Source of the DNA: Allobosea lupini
Lineage (GTDB): Bacteria; Pseudomonadota; Alphaproteobacteria; Rhizobiales; Beijerinckiaceae
Assembly (NCBI RefSeq): GCF_900109525.1
Contig: NZ_FOAN01000004.1
Location: forward strand, 1-64,000
Length of the DNA stretch: 64,000 nucleotides
Direction: 5' to 3'
How positions within the stretch are numbered: position 1 is the first letter of the stretch; every line of letters begins with the position of its first letter. Under the pieces are notes generated by a model. The model was given only the letters and a program-made list of their open reading frames with translations. It had not been told where the DNA came from and searched no databases. Of this stretch, positions 42,642-51,426 are shown one piece after another. A program made the position numbers and the translations under genes.

Positions 42642-43510
42642 CACCAGCGCGACGGCACCAGAACGACCCTTCCGATGTTGCCCCGACCAACGCAGCCGAT
42701 GGGGTCGCGGTCACCGGCGAATTCAAGGTGATGCTGCCCGATAGCGCCGTGCTGCGGGCTGTTTCGCAGGGTCAGGGCCGCCCAGTGCTGCTCGTCAGCG
42801 GGCTCGCCGGCAGCGCCGCCTTCTGGGACGACAATGCCGCGACGCTCGCCCGCTCCTTCCAGGTCCTGCGCTTCGACCAGCGCGGCATCGGTGCCAGCGA
42901 TCGCGGCAGTGCGCCCTGCACGATCGACCAGCTGGCGAGAGATTGCCTCGCCGTGCTCGATGCGGCCGGCGTCGAACGCGCCACCGTGCTCGGACACTCG
43001 ACCGGCGGCTGCATCGGCCTTGCGCTGGCACGCCAGGCGCCGGAGCGGCTCGACGGGCTGATCCTCAGCGGCAGCTGGCTGAAGCAGAACCGCTACATGA
43101 CCGCGCTGTTCGAGACCCGCCTCGCCATTCTCGATCAGCACCCGCGCGCCTATGCGGCGACCGCCGCGCTGATGGCCTATCCTCCGACCTGGCTCGAGGC
43201 GCATTGGAACGTCTACGAGACCGCCGTCGCGACCGCGCCCGACACCCCCGAAGCGAAGCAGGTGGTGCGCGAACGCATCGATGCGCTGCGTGCCTTCGAC
43301 GCCTCGGCCTGGGCCGGGGAGCTTTCCCCGCCGACCCTGATCCTCGGCACGCGCGACGACATGATCGTGCCCGCCTTCCTGCAGGAGGAGCTCGCCGCCG
43401 CCATGCCCGGAGCGCGCAAGACGCTGCTCGATACCGGCGGGCACTTCTTCCCGATCTCCCGGCCCGACGCCTTCACCGCCAACGTCGCCGAGTGGATCGG
43501 GGCGCTGTAG
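42638..43510 (+). CDS. Alpha/beta-fold hydrolase (RutD / 3-oxoadipate enol-lactonase-like)
   Basis: A 290-residue alpha/beta hydrolase. The oxyanion motif VSGLAGSAAFW is near residues 52-62, the nucleophile motif LGHSTGG near 121-127, the acid lies in LILGTRDDMIVP, and the histidine in DTGGHFFP. The first 30 residues are a non-conserved extension, so an internal start is possible. Its ATG overlaps the stop of the small ORF. A cytochrome c gene follows after 83 bases. Confidence 0.85.
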   Translation: MTPARRHQNDPSDVAPTNAADGVAVTGEFKVMLPDSAVLRAVSQGQGRPVLLVSGLAGSAAFWDDNAATLARSFQVLRFDQRGIGASDRGSAPCTIDQLARDCLAVLDAAGVERATVLGHSTGGCIGLALARQAPERLDGLILSGSWLKQNRYMTALFETRLAILDQHPRAYAATAALMAYPPTWLEAHWNVYETAVATAPDTPEAKQVVRERIDALRAFDASAWAGELSPPTLILGTRDDMIVPAFLQEELAAAMPGARKTLLDTGGHFFPISRPDAFTANVAEWIGAL

Positions 43511-43593
43511 CGCACCGCGACGAACTGCCCCTGTATCCAAAGGAGCGGGCTGCGCTATCTCAGAAGGAGTCTAAGCTGAGGAGAGACTGCCCT

Positions 43594-43983
43594 ATGAGAC
43601 TGATCGCCAGCGCTACCCTGCTCGCCCTTGCCGCGATGGCTGCCTCCCCCGCCCGGGCCCAGGACGTCTCGGCCGGCGAGCGTTCGTGGAACAAGTGCCG
43701 GGCCTGCCACCAGGTCGGCGAAGGCGCCAAGAACCTGGTCGGCCCGCAGCTCAACGGGCTGTTCGGGCGCCATACCGGCGCAGTCGAGGGCTACAGCTAT
43801 TCGACAGCCAACAAGGGTGCCAACATCACCTGGGACGAGGCCGTCTTCGCCGAATACATCAAGGACCCGAAGGCCAAGATCCCCGGCACCAAGATGGTCT
43901 TCGCCGGCATCAAGAACGACAAGGAGATCGCCGATCTCACCGCCTTCCTCAAGCAGTTCGACAAAGACGGCAAGAAGCTCTGA
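43594..43983 (+). CDS. Class I cytochrome c (c2/c550-like)
   Basis: A 129-residue periplasmic cytochrome with a signal peptide (residues 1-22). The haem motif CRACH is Cys35-Cys38-His39, and the sixth ligand is Met101 in PGTKMVFAG. Size fits a soluble electron carrier. A GAGGAGA site lies upstream of the ATG. Its redox partner is not evident nearby. Confidence 0.92.
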   Translation: MRLIASATLLALAAMAASPARAQDVSAGERSWNKCRACHQVGEGAKNLVGPQLNGLFGRHTGAVEGYSYSTANKGANITWDEAVFAEYIKDPKAKIPGTKMVFAGIKNDKEIADLTAFLKQFDKDGKKL

Positions 43984-44215
43984 GAGACCACGCGAGCCCG
44001 GCCGCTCCGGTCTGCGACGGGCGGTGCCGGCTCGAGGCCACCGGCGCCGCCCGTTACGGCGCCGGCATCACCCCGTCCAGGACAGGAAAATACCGGCCCG
44101 GCAGAAGCCTCCGCAAAGCCTCGCCGACGGCGCGCTGAGCCTGAAAGCATTGCCGGCTACAAATTTGACTGGCAAGCGCCCCCCCGAATCACCATATGCT
44201 GCCGCCGGAGGGCGC

Positions 44216-44680
44216 ATGGGGAAGTCGGCAAGGGCAGCAAAGGCGAGCGTCGGAAAGAAGGCGGGCGAGCCAAAAGTTCAGATCGGTGCGATCCCGTATC
44301 GTCACCGGCAGGACGGTGCTGTCGAGATCATGCTGGTGACGACCCGCGAGACGCAGCGCTGGATCGTGCCCAAGGGCTGGCCGATCCGCGGGCTGAAGGG
44401 CCATGAGGCGGCGGCGCGCGAAGCCATGGAAGAGGCCGGCCTCATCGGCGAGATCGGCAAGAAGCCCGTCGGCCGCTACACCTACTGGAAACGGCGCACC
44501 CGCGACTTCGTCTTGTGCAAGGTCAGGCTCTACCCGCTCGCGGTGAAGGATCAGCTCGCGAGTTGGCCCGAGCAGGACCAGCGGCGGAACCAGTGGTTCA
44601 CCCAGGCCGATGCGGCCGATCTCGTTGACGAGCCGGCGCTCGGCGCGATCCTCCGGGGCCTAACATTCAAGGCGCCCTGA
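44216..44680 (+). CDS. Nudix hydrolase (diphosphoinositol polyphosphate phosphohydrolase-like)
   Basis: A 154-residue Nudix protein with the Nudix box GLKGHEAAAREAMEEAGLIG (about residues 61-80) and a family-typical WIVPKGWPIRG lead-in. A basic N-terminal tail of about 20 residues precedes the fold. It hydrolyses a nucleoside diphosphate linked to another moiety; the exact substrate is unknown. The 232 bases upstream (43984-44215) hold no gene I can support. Confidence 0.85.
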   Translation: MGKSARAAKASVGKKAGEPKVQIGAIPYRHRQDGAVEIMLVTTRETQRWIVPKGWPIRGLKGHEAAAREAMEEAGLIGEIGKKPVGRYTYWKRRTRDFVLCKVRLYPLAVKDQLASWPEQDQRRNQWFTQADAADLVDEPALGAILRGLTFKAP

Positions 44681-44689
44681 CGGCCTGGT

Positions 44690-45430
44690 TCAGCGCGCAT
44701 CGTGGAAGATCAGCCCGGTGGTGTAGCGCTCGCCCGAGCGCACCCGGCTGACACCATGGCGCAGATTGACGCGATAGGTTCCGCGCGTGCCCTGGACCGG
44801 CCGGTGCTGCACGGCAAAGATCGCCGCCTCGCCCTGCCTAAGCGGCACCACCTCGGGCCGCGACTGCATACGCGGGCGCTGCTCGACCAGAGTGAACTCG
44901 CCGCCGGTGAAATCCTTCCCCGGCTCGGAAAGCAGGATCACCATCTGAAACGGGAAGAACAGGTCGCCATAAAGGTCCTGGTGCAGGCAGTTGTAGTCAC
45001 CGGCACCATATTTCAGCAGCAGCGGCGTCGGCCGCTCTTGGCCTTGCGCATGACAGAGCGCCAGGAAGTCGTCGAGCGCGTCCGGATAGCGCTGGGCAAT
45101 GCCGAGCGCCGCATTCCAGCGATTGGCGATCGGCGCGAGCCGGCCGTAGATCAAAGGGCGCAACGCCGCGATCACCTCGGGCAATGGCTGGGCGAAGTAC
45201 TGGTATTCGCCGCGGCCGAAGCCGCGGCGGGCCATGACGATGCGGCTGCGGAAACGCTGGGCCTCGGCATAGAGTGCGCGTAGCGCAGCGCAGGCGCCGG
45301 CATCGAGCAGCGGCCCGGTCAGGCCGACACCGTGCTCGTCGAGCTCGTTCTCGATCCGCGGCCAGTCGAGGGCGGCGGCGACCTCATTCATCGCCAGCCC
45401 ATGCGTCTTACGGAGTGCCGCCATCGCCAT
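44690..45430 (-). CDS. 2-oxoglutarate/Fe(II)-dependent oxygenase (prolyl 4-hydroxylase-like)
   Basis: A 246-residue oxygenase. The iron ligands are the HxD pair His150 and Asp152 (LHQDLYG) and His225 (VNLRHGVS), with Arg235 a plausible 2-oxoglutarate ligand. The fold pattern is that of the P4H-like 2OG proteins. The gene ends ten bases from the convergent Nudix gene. Its substrate cannot be told. Confidence 0.83.
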   Translation of the reverse strand: MAMAALRKTHGLAMNEVAAALDWPRIENELDEHGVGLTGPLLDAGACAALRALYAEAQRFRSRIVMARRGFGRGEYQYFAQPLPEVIAALRPLIYGRLAPIANRWNAALGIAQRYPDALDDFLALCHAQGQERPTPLLLKYGAGDYNCLHQDLYGDLFFPFQMVILLSEPGKDFTGGEFTLVEQRPRMQSRPEVVPLRQGEAAIFAVQHRPVQGTRGTYRVNLRHGVSRVRSGERYTTGLIFHDAR

Positions 45431-45552
45431 GTTCCGCGTCCTTCACCGGTTCTGCTGGCGATGATGGAACGCGTCGGCAGCGACTTGCGACACCCGGTTT
45501 CTGCCTGACAGGAAGCCGACCGAGCCATCGCGGCCATCAGAAAAGCAACCGC

Positions 45553-45583
45553 TTGACCTTCCCATGATGGGAAGGTGTAGCCA
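45553..45583 (+). promoter_or_regulatory. CueR-type copper-responsive promoter/operator
   Basis: TTGACC (45553-45558) and TAGCCA (45578-45583) are 19 bases apart, the over-long spacer of MerR-family promoters. A perfect 21-base palindrome ACCTTCCCAT-G-ATGGGAAGGT (45556-45576) fills it, matching known CueR sites. It drives copA and cueR. Confidence 0.9.
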
Positions 45584-45614
45584 TCTTCCAACGAGAGAAG
45601 GAAGGTGATGCGTC

Positions 45615-48155
45615 ATGACGATGCATGCGAAGCATGAAGCGCCAGCAAGCGGGCTCAGCGTGATCGATATCCCGGTCGACGGGATGACCTGCGCCTCCTG
45701 CGTCGGGCGCGTGGAGAAGGCGATCACCGCGATCCCCGGCGTGAACGGCGCCGAGGTCAACCTGGCGACAGGCAAGGCGCGCGTGACGCTTGCCGGGGCT
45801 GACATCGGCGCGGTGGCCGAGGCGATCCGCGGCGCCGGCTACGAGCCGGGCGCGACGACGATCGTGCTGGCGATCTCCGGCATGACCTGCGCCTCCTGCG
45901 TCGGCCGGGTCGAGAAGGCGCTGCGTGCCGTGTCGGGCGTCCTGAGCGCCGACGTCAATCTCGCGACCGAACAGGCGACCGTCCGGGCCGCAGACGGCGC
46001 CATCACGCCGGCGCTCGTCGCCGCCGTCGCGGCAGCCGGCTACGAGGCCAGGCCGCGCGGCGAGGGACGCAGCGACGATGGCGATGCCGCCGCTACCCGC
46101 CGCGAGGCCGAGCGGACCGCCCTGTTCCGCGCCGTCGTCGTCGCGGCCTTGGCGACCCTGCCGCTGCTGGTGCTCGAGATGGGGCCGCATCTGAGCGAGG
46201 CCTTCCATCACTGGCTTCACGCCCGCATCGACGCCTTCGTGCTGAAGCTGATCGCCTTCGGCCTCACCACCATCGTGCTGTTCGGGCCGGGCCTGCGCTT
46301 CTTCCTGAAGGGCTGGCCGGCGCTGCTGCGGGCTGCACCCGACATGAACGCGCTGGTCATGCTTGGCGCCGGCGCGGCCTATGCCTATTCGGTCGTCGCG
46401 ACCTTCGCGCCGGACTGGCTGCCCGATGGCACCGACTACACCTATTTCGAGACAGGCGCAGTGATCGTCACATTGATCCTGCTCGGGCGCTGGTTCGAAG
46501 CCCGCGCCAAGGGTCGGACCAGCGAGGCGATCAAGCGGCTGGTGCAATTGCAGGCGCGTTCGGCCCGCGTGCTGCGCGACGGCGTCGAGAGCGAGGTCGC
46601 GATCGAGCATGTCCGGGTCGGCGATCTCGTGCTGGTGCGGCCGGGCGAGAAGATCCCGGTCGATGGCGAGGTCGTCGAAGGCGCCTCCTATGTCGACGAA
46701 GCCATGGTGACCGGCGAGCCGGCTCCCGCTCATAAGAGCGTCGGTTCGGCTGTGATCGGCGGCACGATCAACCGCAACGGCGCGTTGCGCTTTCGGGCGC
46801 AGAAGGTCGGCGCCGATACCTTGCTCGCCCAGATCCTGCGCATGGTCGAGCAGGCGCAGGGCGCCAAGCTGCCGATCCAGGCGCTGGTCGACCGCGTCAC
46901 CAACTGGTTCGTGCCGGCGGTGATTGCCGTCGCCTTGCTGACATTCGCGGCCTGGCTCGCCTTCGGCCCCTCGCCTGCCTTGACCTATGCACTGGTCAAC
47001 GGTGTGGCGGTGCTGATTGTCGCCTGCCCCTGCGCCATGGGCCTGGCGACCCCGACCTCAATCATGGTCGGCACCGGGCGCGCCGCCGAGCTCGGCATCC
47101 TGTTCCGCCAGGGCGCAGCACTGCAGGGCCTGAGCGAGGTTTCGACCATCGCCTTCGACAAGACGGGCACGCTGACCAAGGGCCGGCCCGAGGTGACGCG
47201 CTTCGCCCCGGCTGAAGGCTTCGTCGAGGACGAGGCGCTGCGCCTCGCAGCCTCCGCAGAGAGTGCTTCCGAGCATCCCTCCGCCGAGGCGATCGTCGCC
47301 GAGGCGAAACGGCGCGGCCTCGAGCTCGCCCCGGCGGTGGACTTCACGGCCGAGCCCGGTCTCGGCATCTCCGCCCGGGTCGAGGGGCGCGAGGTCCTGG
47401 TCGGCTCGGCCCGGCTGATGGCGGAGCGCGGCGTCGCCACCGGGATTTTCGCCGAGAAGGCTGCAGCCTCGGCTCGCGACGGCGAAAGCCCGCTCTATGT
47501 CGCGGTCGACGGGAGCATCGCCGGCCTTGTCGCCGTGGCCGACCAGGTCAAGCCGGGGAGTTCGGCGGCGATCGCGGCACTCAGGGCGCTCGGCCTGCGC
47601 ATCGTCATGGTGACCGGCGACAACCGTGCCACCGCCGAGGCGATCGCAACCCGGCTCGGCATCGACGGGGTCGAGGCCGAGGTGCTGCCGACCGACAAAG
47701 CGGCGATCGTCGCGCGCCTGCAGGCAGGTGGCGGCAAGGTCGCCTTCGTCGGCGACGGCATCAACGATGCGCCGGCCCTGGCACAGGCCGATATCGGCAT
47801 CGCCATGGGCGCCGGCACCGACATCGCCATCGAGAGCGCCGATATCGTGCTGATCTCCGGCGACCTGCGTCACGTGCCGGAAGCGATCGGCCTGTCCAAG
47901 GCGACGATGACCAATATCCGCCAGAATCTCGGCTGGGCCTTCGGCTACAATGTGCTGCTGATCCCGGTCGCGGCCGGCGCGCTCTATCCGCTCTGGGGCG
48001 TGTTGATGTCGCCGGTTTTCGCCAGCTTCGCCATGGCCTTCTCCAGCGTGAGCGTGCTGGCCAACGCACTGAGGCTGCGCCGCTTTTCGGCGCGGCAGGA
48101 CATCGCCGCAGCGCCGACCCCGGACCCGGCTTCAGCTTACGGGAGGATGGGATGA
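45615..48155 (+). CDS. copA: Cu+-exporting P1B-type ATPase
   Basis: An 846-residue copper ATPase. Two N-terminal HMA domains carry GMTCASC (about residues 23-29 and 93-99). The membrane copper site is CPC (C471-P472-C473) in [13 protein letters not shown], phosphorylation site DKTGTLT (Asp515), and SEHPS, TGDN and GDGINDAP follow. The CueR-type promoter is 32 bases upstream, and the cueR gene overlaps its stop codon (ATGA). Confidence 0.95.
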   Translation: MTMHAKHEAPASGLSVIDIPVDGMTCASCVGRVEKAITAIPGVNGAEVNLATGKARVTLAGADIGAVAEAIRGAGYEPGATTIVLAISGMTCASCVGRVEKALRAVSGVLSADVNLATEQATVRAADGAITPALVAAVAAAGYEARPRGEGRSDDGDAAATRREAERTALFRAVVVAALATLPLLVLEMGPHLSEAFHHWLHARIDAFVLKLIAFGLTTIVLFGPGLRFFLKGWPALLRAAPDMNALVMLGAGAAYAYSVVATFAPDWLPDGTDYTYFETGAVIVTLILLGRWFEARAKGRTSEAIKRLVQLQARSARVLRDGVESEVAIEHVRVGDLVLVRPGEKIPVDGEVVEGASYVDEAMVTGEPAPAHKSVGSAVIGGTINRNGALRFRAQKVGADTLLAQILRMVEQAQGAKLPIQALVDRVTNWFVPAVIAVALLTFAAWLAFGPSPALTYALVNGVAVLIVACPCAMGLATPTSIMVGTGRAAELGILFRQGAALQGLSEVSTIAFDKTGTLTKGRPEVTRFAPAEGFVEDEALRLAASAESASEHPSAEAIVAEAKRRGLELAPAVDFTAEPGLGISARVEGREVLVGSARLMAERGVATGIFAEKAAASARDGESPLYVAVDGSIAGLVAVADQVKPGSSAAIAALRALGLRIVMVTGDNRATAEAIATRLGIDGVEAEVLPTDKAAIVARLQAGGGKVAFVGDGINDAPALAQADIGIAMGAGTDIAIESADIVLISGDLRHVPEAIGLSKATMTNIRQNLGWAFGYNVLLIPVAAGALYPLWGVLMSPVFASFAMAFSSVSVLANALRLRRFSARQDIAAAPTPDPASAYGRMG

Positions 48156-48544
48156 ACATCGGACAAGCAGCCGAAGCCTCCGGCGTCAGCGCCAAGATGA
48201 TCCGCTATTACGAGCAGATCGGACTGATCGAGCCGCCGGCGCGCTCGCAATCTGGCTACCGCGTCTATGCCGAGCCGAACGTCCATACGCTGCGCTTCGT
48301 GCGCCGTGCCCGCAGCCTCGGCTTCTCGGTCGAGGAGACCGCGGCGCTGCTGGCGCTCTGGCGCGACCGCTCGCGGGCGAGCGCCGACGTCAAGACGCTG
48401 GCGCTGAAGCATGTCGCCGAGCTCGAGGAGAAGGCGGCCGCCCTGCAGGCGATGGCGGCGACGCTGCGTCATCTCGCCAGCCATTGCCATGGCGACAAGC
48501 GGCCGGACTGCCCGATCCTCGATACGATCGGCTCGCCGAACTGA
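48152..48544 (+). CDS. cueR: Copper-responsive MerR-family regulator CueR
   Basis: A 130-residue MerR regulator. The winged helix is at residues 1-40, dimer helix about 75-105. The Cu(I) ligands are Cys112 and Cys120 ([10 protein letters not shown]), the same numbering as in E. coli CueR. It is the second gene of its own target operon. Confidence 0.92.
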   Translation: MNIGQAAEASGVSAKMIRYYEQIGLIEPPARSQSGYRVYAEPNVHTLRFVRRARSLGFSVEETAALLALWRDRSRASADVKTLALKHVAELEEKAAALQAMAATLRHLASHCHGDKRPDCPILDTIGSPN

Positions 48545-48559
48545 GACGCCGCAAAGCAA

Positions 48560-48591
48560 AATGCCGGAAGCCTTTCCAGGCCCCCGGCATT
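48560..48591 (-). terminator. Hairpin terminator of the 93-residue gene
   Basis: Arms AATGCCGG (48560-48567) and CCGGCATT (48584-48591) with a 16-base inner region that can pair further. Read on the minus strand the stem runs into TTGCTTTG after the ATT of the arm, a T-rich tail. It also lies just after cueR and may serve both strands. Confidence 0.6.
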
Positions 48592-48628
48592 CGCCGATAC
48601 GGGAAGAACGTGTCGTCGGCAGCGCCGC

Positions 48629-48910
48629 TCAGCGCCGCATCGCCTCGGCGAGGCGCGGCGAGAAGGTGCGGGTCGGCCGGCGGACGACCACGACGGACCG
48701 GTTCGGCGTCATCACCGTGGTGCGGTGCGCGGCCTTGCGGATCAGCGGCACGACCTCGGCGACGGTAACGCCCATCAGCTGGGCGGCGAGCTCGGCCTGC
48801 TGCTCCGGCGAATCGCTCATGCACTGCGCCGCCGTCACCGCCTCTTCGAGGGTCGGCAGCTCTTTGCGCGGGCGCAGGATGCGCGGCGGGGGATTCTTGT
48901 ATTCGGGCAT
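48629..48910 (-). CDS. Unknown small protein, 93 residues
   Basis: Not recognised. The sequence is mostly helical and basic at the C-terminus, with one cysteine (AQCMS) and a central EQQAELAAQLMGVTVAEVVPLIRKA that looks like a helix pair. No signal peptide or membrane segment. AAGGAG stands eight bases before the ATG, and a terminator follows. A minus-strand promoter (TTGTGC, 16 bases, TATTTT) overlaps the palindrome at 48939-48960, so it may be regulated there together with the divergent P450 gene. Confidence 0.65.
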   Translation of the reverse strand: MPEYKNPPPRILRPRKELPTLEEAVTAAQCMSDSPEQQAELAAQLMGVTVAEVVPLIRKAAHRTTVMTPNRSVVVVRRPTRTFSPRLAEAMRR

Positions 48911-48938
48911 CTCGATGGCTCCTTGGATGCCTAAAATA

Positions 48939-48960
48939 GCACTTATTGTGCACTGCACAA
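48939..48960. promoter_or_regulatory. Overlapping GCAC/GTGC palindromes between the P450 and 93-residue genes
   Basis: TTGTGC-act-GCACAA (48946-48960) is a perfect dyad. GCAC-n5-GTGC (48939-48951) overlaps it. The centre lies about 50 bases upstream of the -24 element of the sigma54 promoter, so it may be an activator site, and it also overlaps the minus-strand promoter of the 93-residue gene. Confidence 0.5.
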
Positions 48961-49005
48961 GATTACCTGGATTATTCTCTGCATTGCAACAATCGCAGAT
49001 CGGAC

Positions 49006-49020
49006 TGGCACGGGGCTTGC
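49006..49020 (+). promoter_or_regulatory. sigma54 (-24/-12) promoter upstream of the P450 gene
   Basis: CTGGCACGGGGCTTGC gives TGGCAC-n5-TTGC, with GG at 49007-49008 and GC at 49019-49020 exactly ten bases apart. This matches the sigma54 consensus yTGGCACGrnnnTTGCw at all but the last position. Transcription would start near 49032, about 80 bases before the P450 ATG. Confidence 0.75.
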
Positions 49021-49112
49021 GCCTTCGGAAAGCCTGAAACCGGCAGGAGATTGTCCGCCCCAGAGCCGGTTCCGATCGGCCAGCTCGACTCGTCTGCATA
49101 AGGAGAGATCTC

Positions 49113-50531
49113 ATGAGCGCAGCCGATGCGGCCATGCCGGCCGCGCAGACCCGTCGACGCCGGCCGCCCGCCCCCGTGCCGGAAGAGCGCGAGTTCGGCC
49201 GGCTCGAATTGCTGCTGCGCCTACGCCGCAACCCGCTGACGATCTGGCGCACGCGCCATTTCCGCGAGCCGATCGTCGCCGGCGAAGGCCTCTTCGGCTA
49301 CGGCGTCGTCATCTCCGATCCGGACGCCGTCCGGCATGTCCTGGTCGAGAACGCAGCGAACTACCGCAAGGACGACCTGCAGCGCGCCGTCCTCGCCCCT
49401 GGTCTCGGCGAAGGATTGCTGACGGCGGAGGGCGAGGCCTGGAAGCGGGCGCGGCGGACGCTGGCGCCGCTGTTCACGCCGCGCAGGGTCGCGGCGCTGG
49501 CCGAACGCATGACGGCGCCGACCGAGCGGACCGTCATGCGCATGGCGCGCCGGCGCAGCGGCCGCATCGTCGACATATCCGCCGATATGACCCGCGTCAC
49601 CTACGACATCCTCGCCGAGACGATGTTCTCGAACGCGATCGCCGGCGGCGCCGATGCCTTCGGCAAGGCCCTGACCCGTTATTTCGAGACGCAGGGGCGG
49701 ATCGACCCGCTCGACGTGCTCGGCGCACCCTCCTGGCTGCCGCGGATCGGCCGCTGGATGGCGCGCCCGGCGATCTCGTTCTTCGAGGCGCAGGTCAAGG
49801 CGATCATCGCCGAGCGGCAGGCGCTGCATGCCGGTGGGAGCTGGCATCCGGAGAAGCCGGACCTGCTGGACGCCCTCCTCGCCGCCCGCGATCCCGAGAC
49901 CGGGACGGGCCTCAGCAACGCAGAGGTCGGCGCCAACATCGTCACCTTCATCGGCGCCGGCCATGAGACGACCGCCAACGCCCTGACCTGGTCGCTCTAT
50001 CTCACATCGCTCGCACCGGATGTGCGCGACGCGCTGGAGGCAGAGATCGACGCCGCCGGCGAGGATCTCGCCGCTGCCGCCCTGACGGGGGAGCGGCTGG
50101 CGCTCACCCGCGCCGTGATCGAGGAGGCGATGCGGCTCTACCCGCCGGTGCCGTCGCTGTCGCGCACGGCGCTGGCCGACGACATGGCCGGCGCGTGCGT
50201 CATCCCCAAAGGTGCGCTGGTGGTGATCTCGCCCTATCTGCTGCACCGGCACGAGACGCTCTGGCAGGCTCCGGAGCAGTTCCGGCCAGAGCGCTTCCTG
50301 CCTGGCGCCCGCGAAGGCATCTCGCGCTATGCCTATCTGCCCTTCGGCGCCGGCCCGCGGGTGTGCATCGGCCAGCAATTCGCCATGATCGAGGCGGTGA
50401 TCGTCCTGGCCACGCTGCTGCGGCGGCTGCGCTTCGTGTATGCAGGAGCGGAGGCACCGATGCCGGTCCAGCGTATCACGCTGCGTCCGGGGCGAGGCAT
50501 GCCGATGCGCATCACCGCGCGGCGGGGATAA
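49113..50531 (+). CDS. Cytochrome P450
   Basis: A 472-residue P450 monooxygenase. The I-helix motif GAGHETT (about residues 283-289), the ExxR motif EEAMR (near 337) and the haem-cysteine loop FGAGPRVCIG (Cys418) are all present. The first 30 residues are basic and proline-rich with no membrane anchor, so it is probably soluble. It resembles the CYP102/CYP4-like fatty-acid type more than bacterial CYP101, but no reductase or ferredoxin gene is adjacent. Its promoter is of the sigma54 kind. Confidence 0.92.
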   Translation: MSAADAAMPAAQTRRRRPPAPVPEEREFGRLELLLRLRRNPLTIWRTRHFREPIVAGEGLFGYGVVISDPDAVRHVLVENAANYRKDDLQRAVLAPGLGEGLLTAEGEAWKRARRTLAPLFTPRRVAALAERMTAPTERTVMRMARRRSGRIVDISADMTRVTYDILAETMFSNAIAGGADAFGKALTRYFETQGRIDPLDVLGAPSWLPRIGRWMARPAISFFEAQVKAIIAERQALHAGGSWHPEKPDLLDALLAARDPETGTGLSNAEVGANIVTFIGAGHETTANALTWSLYLTSLAPDVRDALEAEIDAAGEDLAAAALTGERLALTRAVIEEAMRLYPPVPSLSRTALADDMAGACVIPKGALVVISPYLLHRHETLWQAPEQFRPERFLPGAREGISRYAYLPFGAGPRVCIGQQFAMIEAVIVLATLLRRLRFVYAGAEAPMPVQRITLRPGRGMPMRITARRG

Positions 50532-50899
50532 CAACGGCCGCAGCCGACCGCGGCGAATTAACCACAGGAGCCGGAAAAGCGCTAAAGATGAACCCGATGT
50601 TTTTAAAGATGTCGCGCCGGTGGCGTTGGGTGCGGCGCAACAGCCGCAATGCGAAGCACCGCGGAGCCCTGTCATTCTTGGCTCTTCGACCCATGACTGG
50701 ACCGCGAACAATTTAGAACTTGGCAGAATCGTGACAAAGTGCGGCGGCTCTTGCCCAGAAAAGGCCAATATGGAAGAGATGCCAGGTGTGGTGCCGCGTG
50801 GTCCTGTCCGGTTCTGCGAAACCGGCTCTGCCGGGGGCAAGGGCTACCAGATTGCTGGCACCATCAATTTTGGACGCAACTTTTTACTGGGGTGACGTA
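50532..50899. other. Intergenic region between P450 and lipoprotein genes
   Basis: About 370 bases without a gene I can support. A 42-codon basic ORF (50588-50716) has no good ribosome site. The stretch is less GC-rich around 50700-50770 and probably contains the promoter of the lipoprotein gene, but I cannot name -35/-10 boxes with confidence. Confidence 0.4.
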
Positions 50900-51355
50900 A
50901 TGCATGCCAAGACCTTGAAGGCCGGAACCATCCTCGTCGCGGGCGCGCTCGCGCTCGGCGGCTGCACGGGATCCCAGGAACGCGTCGCGGCCGGTGGCGC
51001 GCTCGGCGCCGGCGCTGGCGCCCTGATCGGCGGCGCGGCCGGTGGCTGGCGCGGCGCGGCGATCGGCGCCCTGATCGGCGGCGTCGCCGGTCTCGTCATC
51101 GCCGACGCGATCGAGAAGGAGCGCGCCCGCGAGGCCGCCTACATCGCTGCGCGCTCGGGCGGCTCGAACGTCCAGAGCTTCCGCAACTCGAGCGGCCAGG
51201 CCGTGACGGTCCGCGCCCGCACCGTGCGCACCTACAACAACAGCCAGGGCCAGCGCATCCGCGTCGTCGAGCGCAGCGTGACCCGTGAGGGCAAGGCCGC
51301 CGGTACCGACACGGTCGAGGTCAACCTGGCGACGAACGAAGCGTCCGGCATCTGA
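50900..51355 (+). CDS. Glycine-zipper outer-membrane-type lipoprotein
   Basis: A 151-residue lipoprotein. The lipobox is LGGC (Cys22). A glycine-zipper segment GALGAGAGALIGGAAGGWRGAAIGALIGG follows at about residues 33-61 and could form a membrane hairpin. The last 70 residues are a soluble domain with a SH3-like pattern (SSGQAVTVRARTV). Similar YMGG/Rick_17kDa-type lipoproteins are common in alphaproteobacterial envelopes. A hairpin follows its stop. It is the first gene of the region leading to the ATPase-PBP cluster. Confidence 0.8.
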   Translation: MHAKTLKAGTILVAGALALGGCTGSQERVAAGGALGAGAGALIGGAAGGWRGAAIGALIGGVAGLVIADAIEKERAREAAYIAARSGGSNVQSFRNSSGQAVTVRARTVRTYNNSQGQRIRVVERSVTREGKAAGTDTVEVNLATNEASGI

Positions 51356-51375
51356 GCCGCGGCGAAACGAGAACC

Positions 51376-51403
51376 GGTCCTCCCTCGCCTGCGAGGGAGG
51401 ACC
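51376..51403 (+). promoter_or_regulatory. Perfect 13-bp hairpin sequestering a ribosome binding site
   Basis: GGTCCTCCCTCGC and GCGAGGGAGGACC form a perfect 13-bp stem with a CT apex. The right arm contains GAGGGAGG (51393-51400), the ribosome site of the six-codon ORF at 51406. No T run follows, so it is a poor terminator; masking of the ribosome site seems more likely. Confidence 0.7.
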
Positions 51404-51405
51404 CC

Positions 51406-51426
51406 ATGAGTATCGAACCGAGATGA
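51406..51426 (+). CDS. Six-codon leader ORF (MSIEPR)
   Basis: ATG at 51406 stands five bases after GAGGGAGG. It encodes MSIEPR, and its TGA overlaps the ATG of the 611-residue protein (ATGA at 51423-51426). The large gene has no ribosome site of its own, so it may be translated only by coupling from this leader. Confidence 0.5.
   Translation: MSIEPR

Noticed and set aside
43984..44215. Possible promoter TTGACT near 44166 for the Nudix gene
   Set aside because: The spacing to the only -10-like sequence (TATGCT) is far too long; the region also has a C7 run and gave no convincing alternative.
45608..45637. Nine-codon ORF just before copA
   Set aside because: The ribosome site is too close to this ATG and better placed for the copA start at 45615.
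50588..50716. 42-codon ORF in the gap after the P450 gene
   Set aside because: No ribosome site at proper distance, very basic and Arg/Trp-rich, no coupling with a neighbour.
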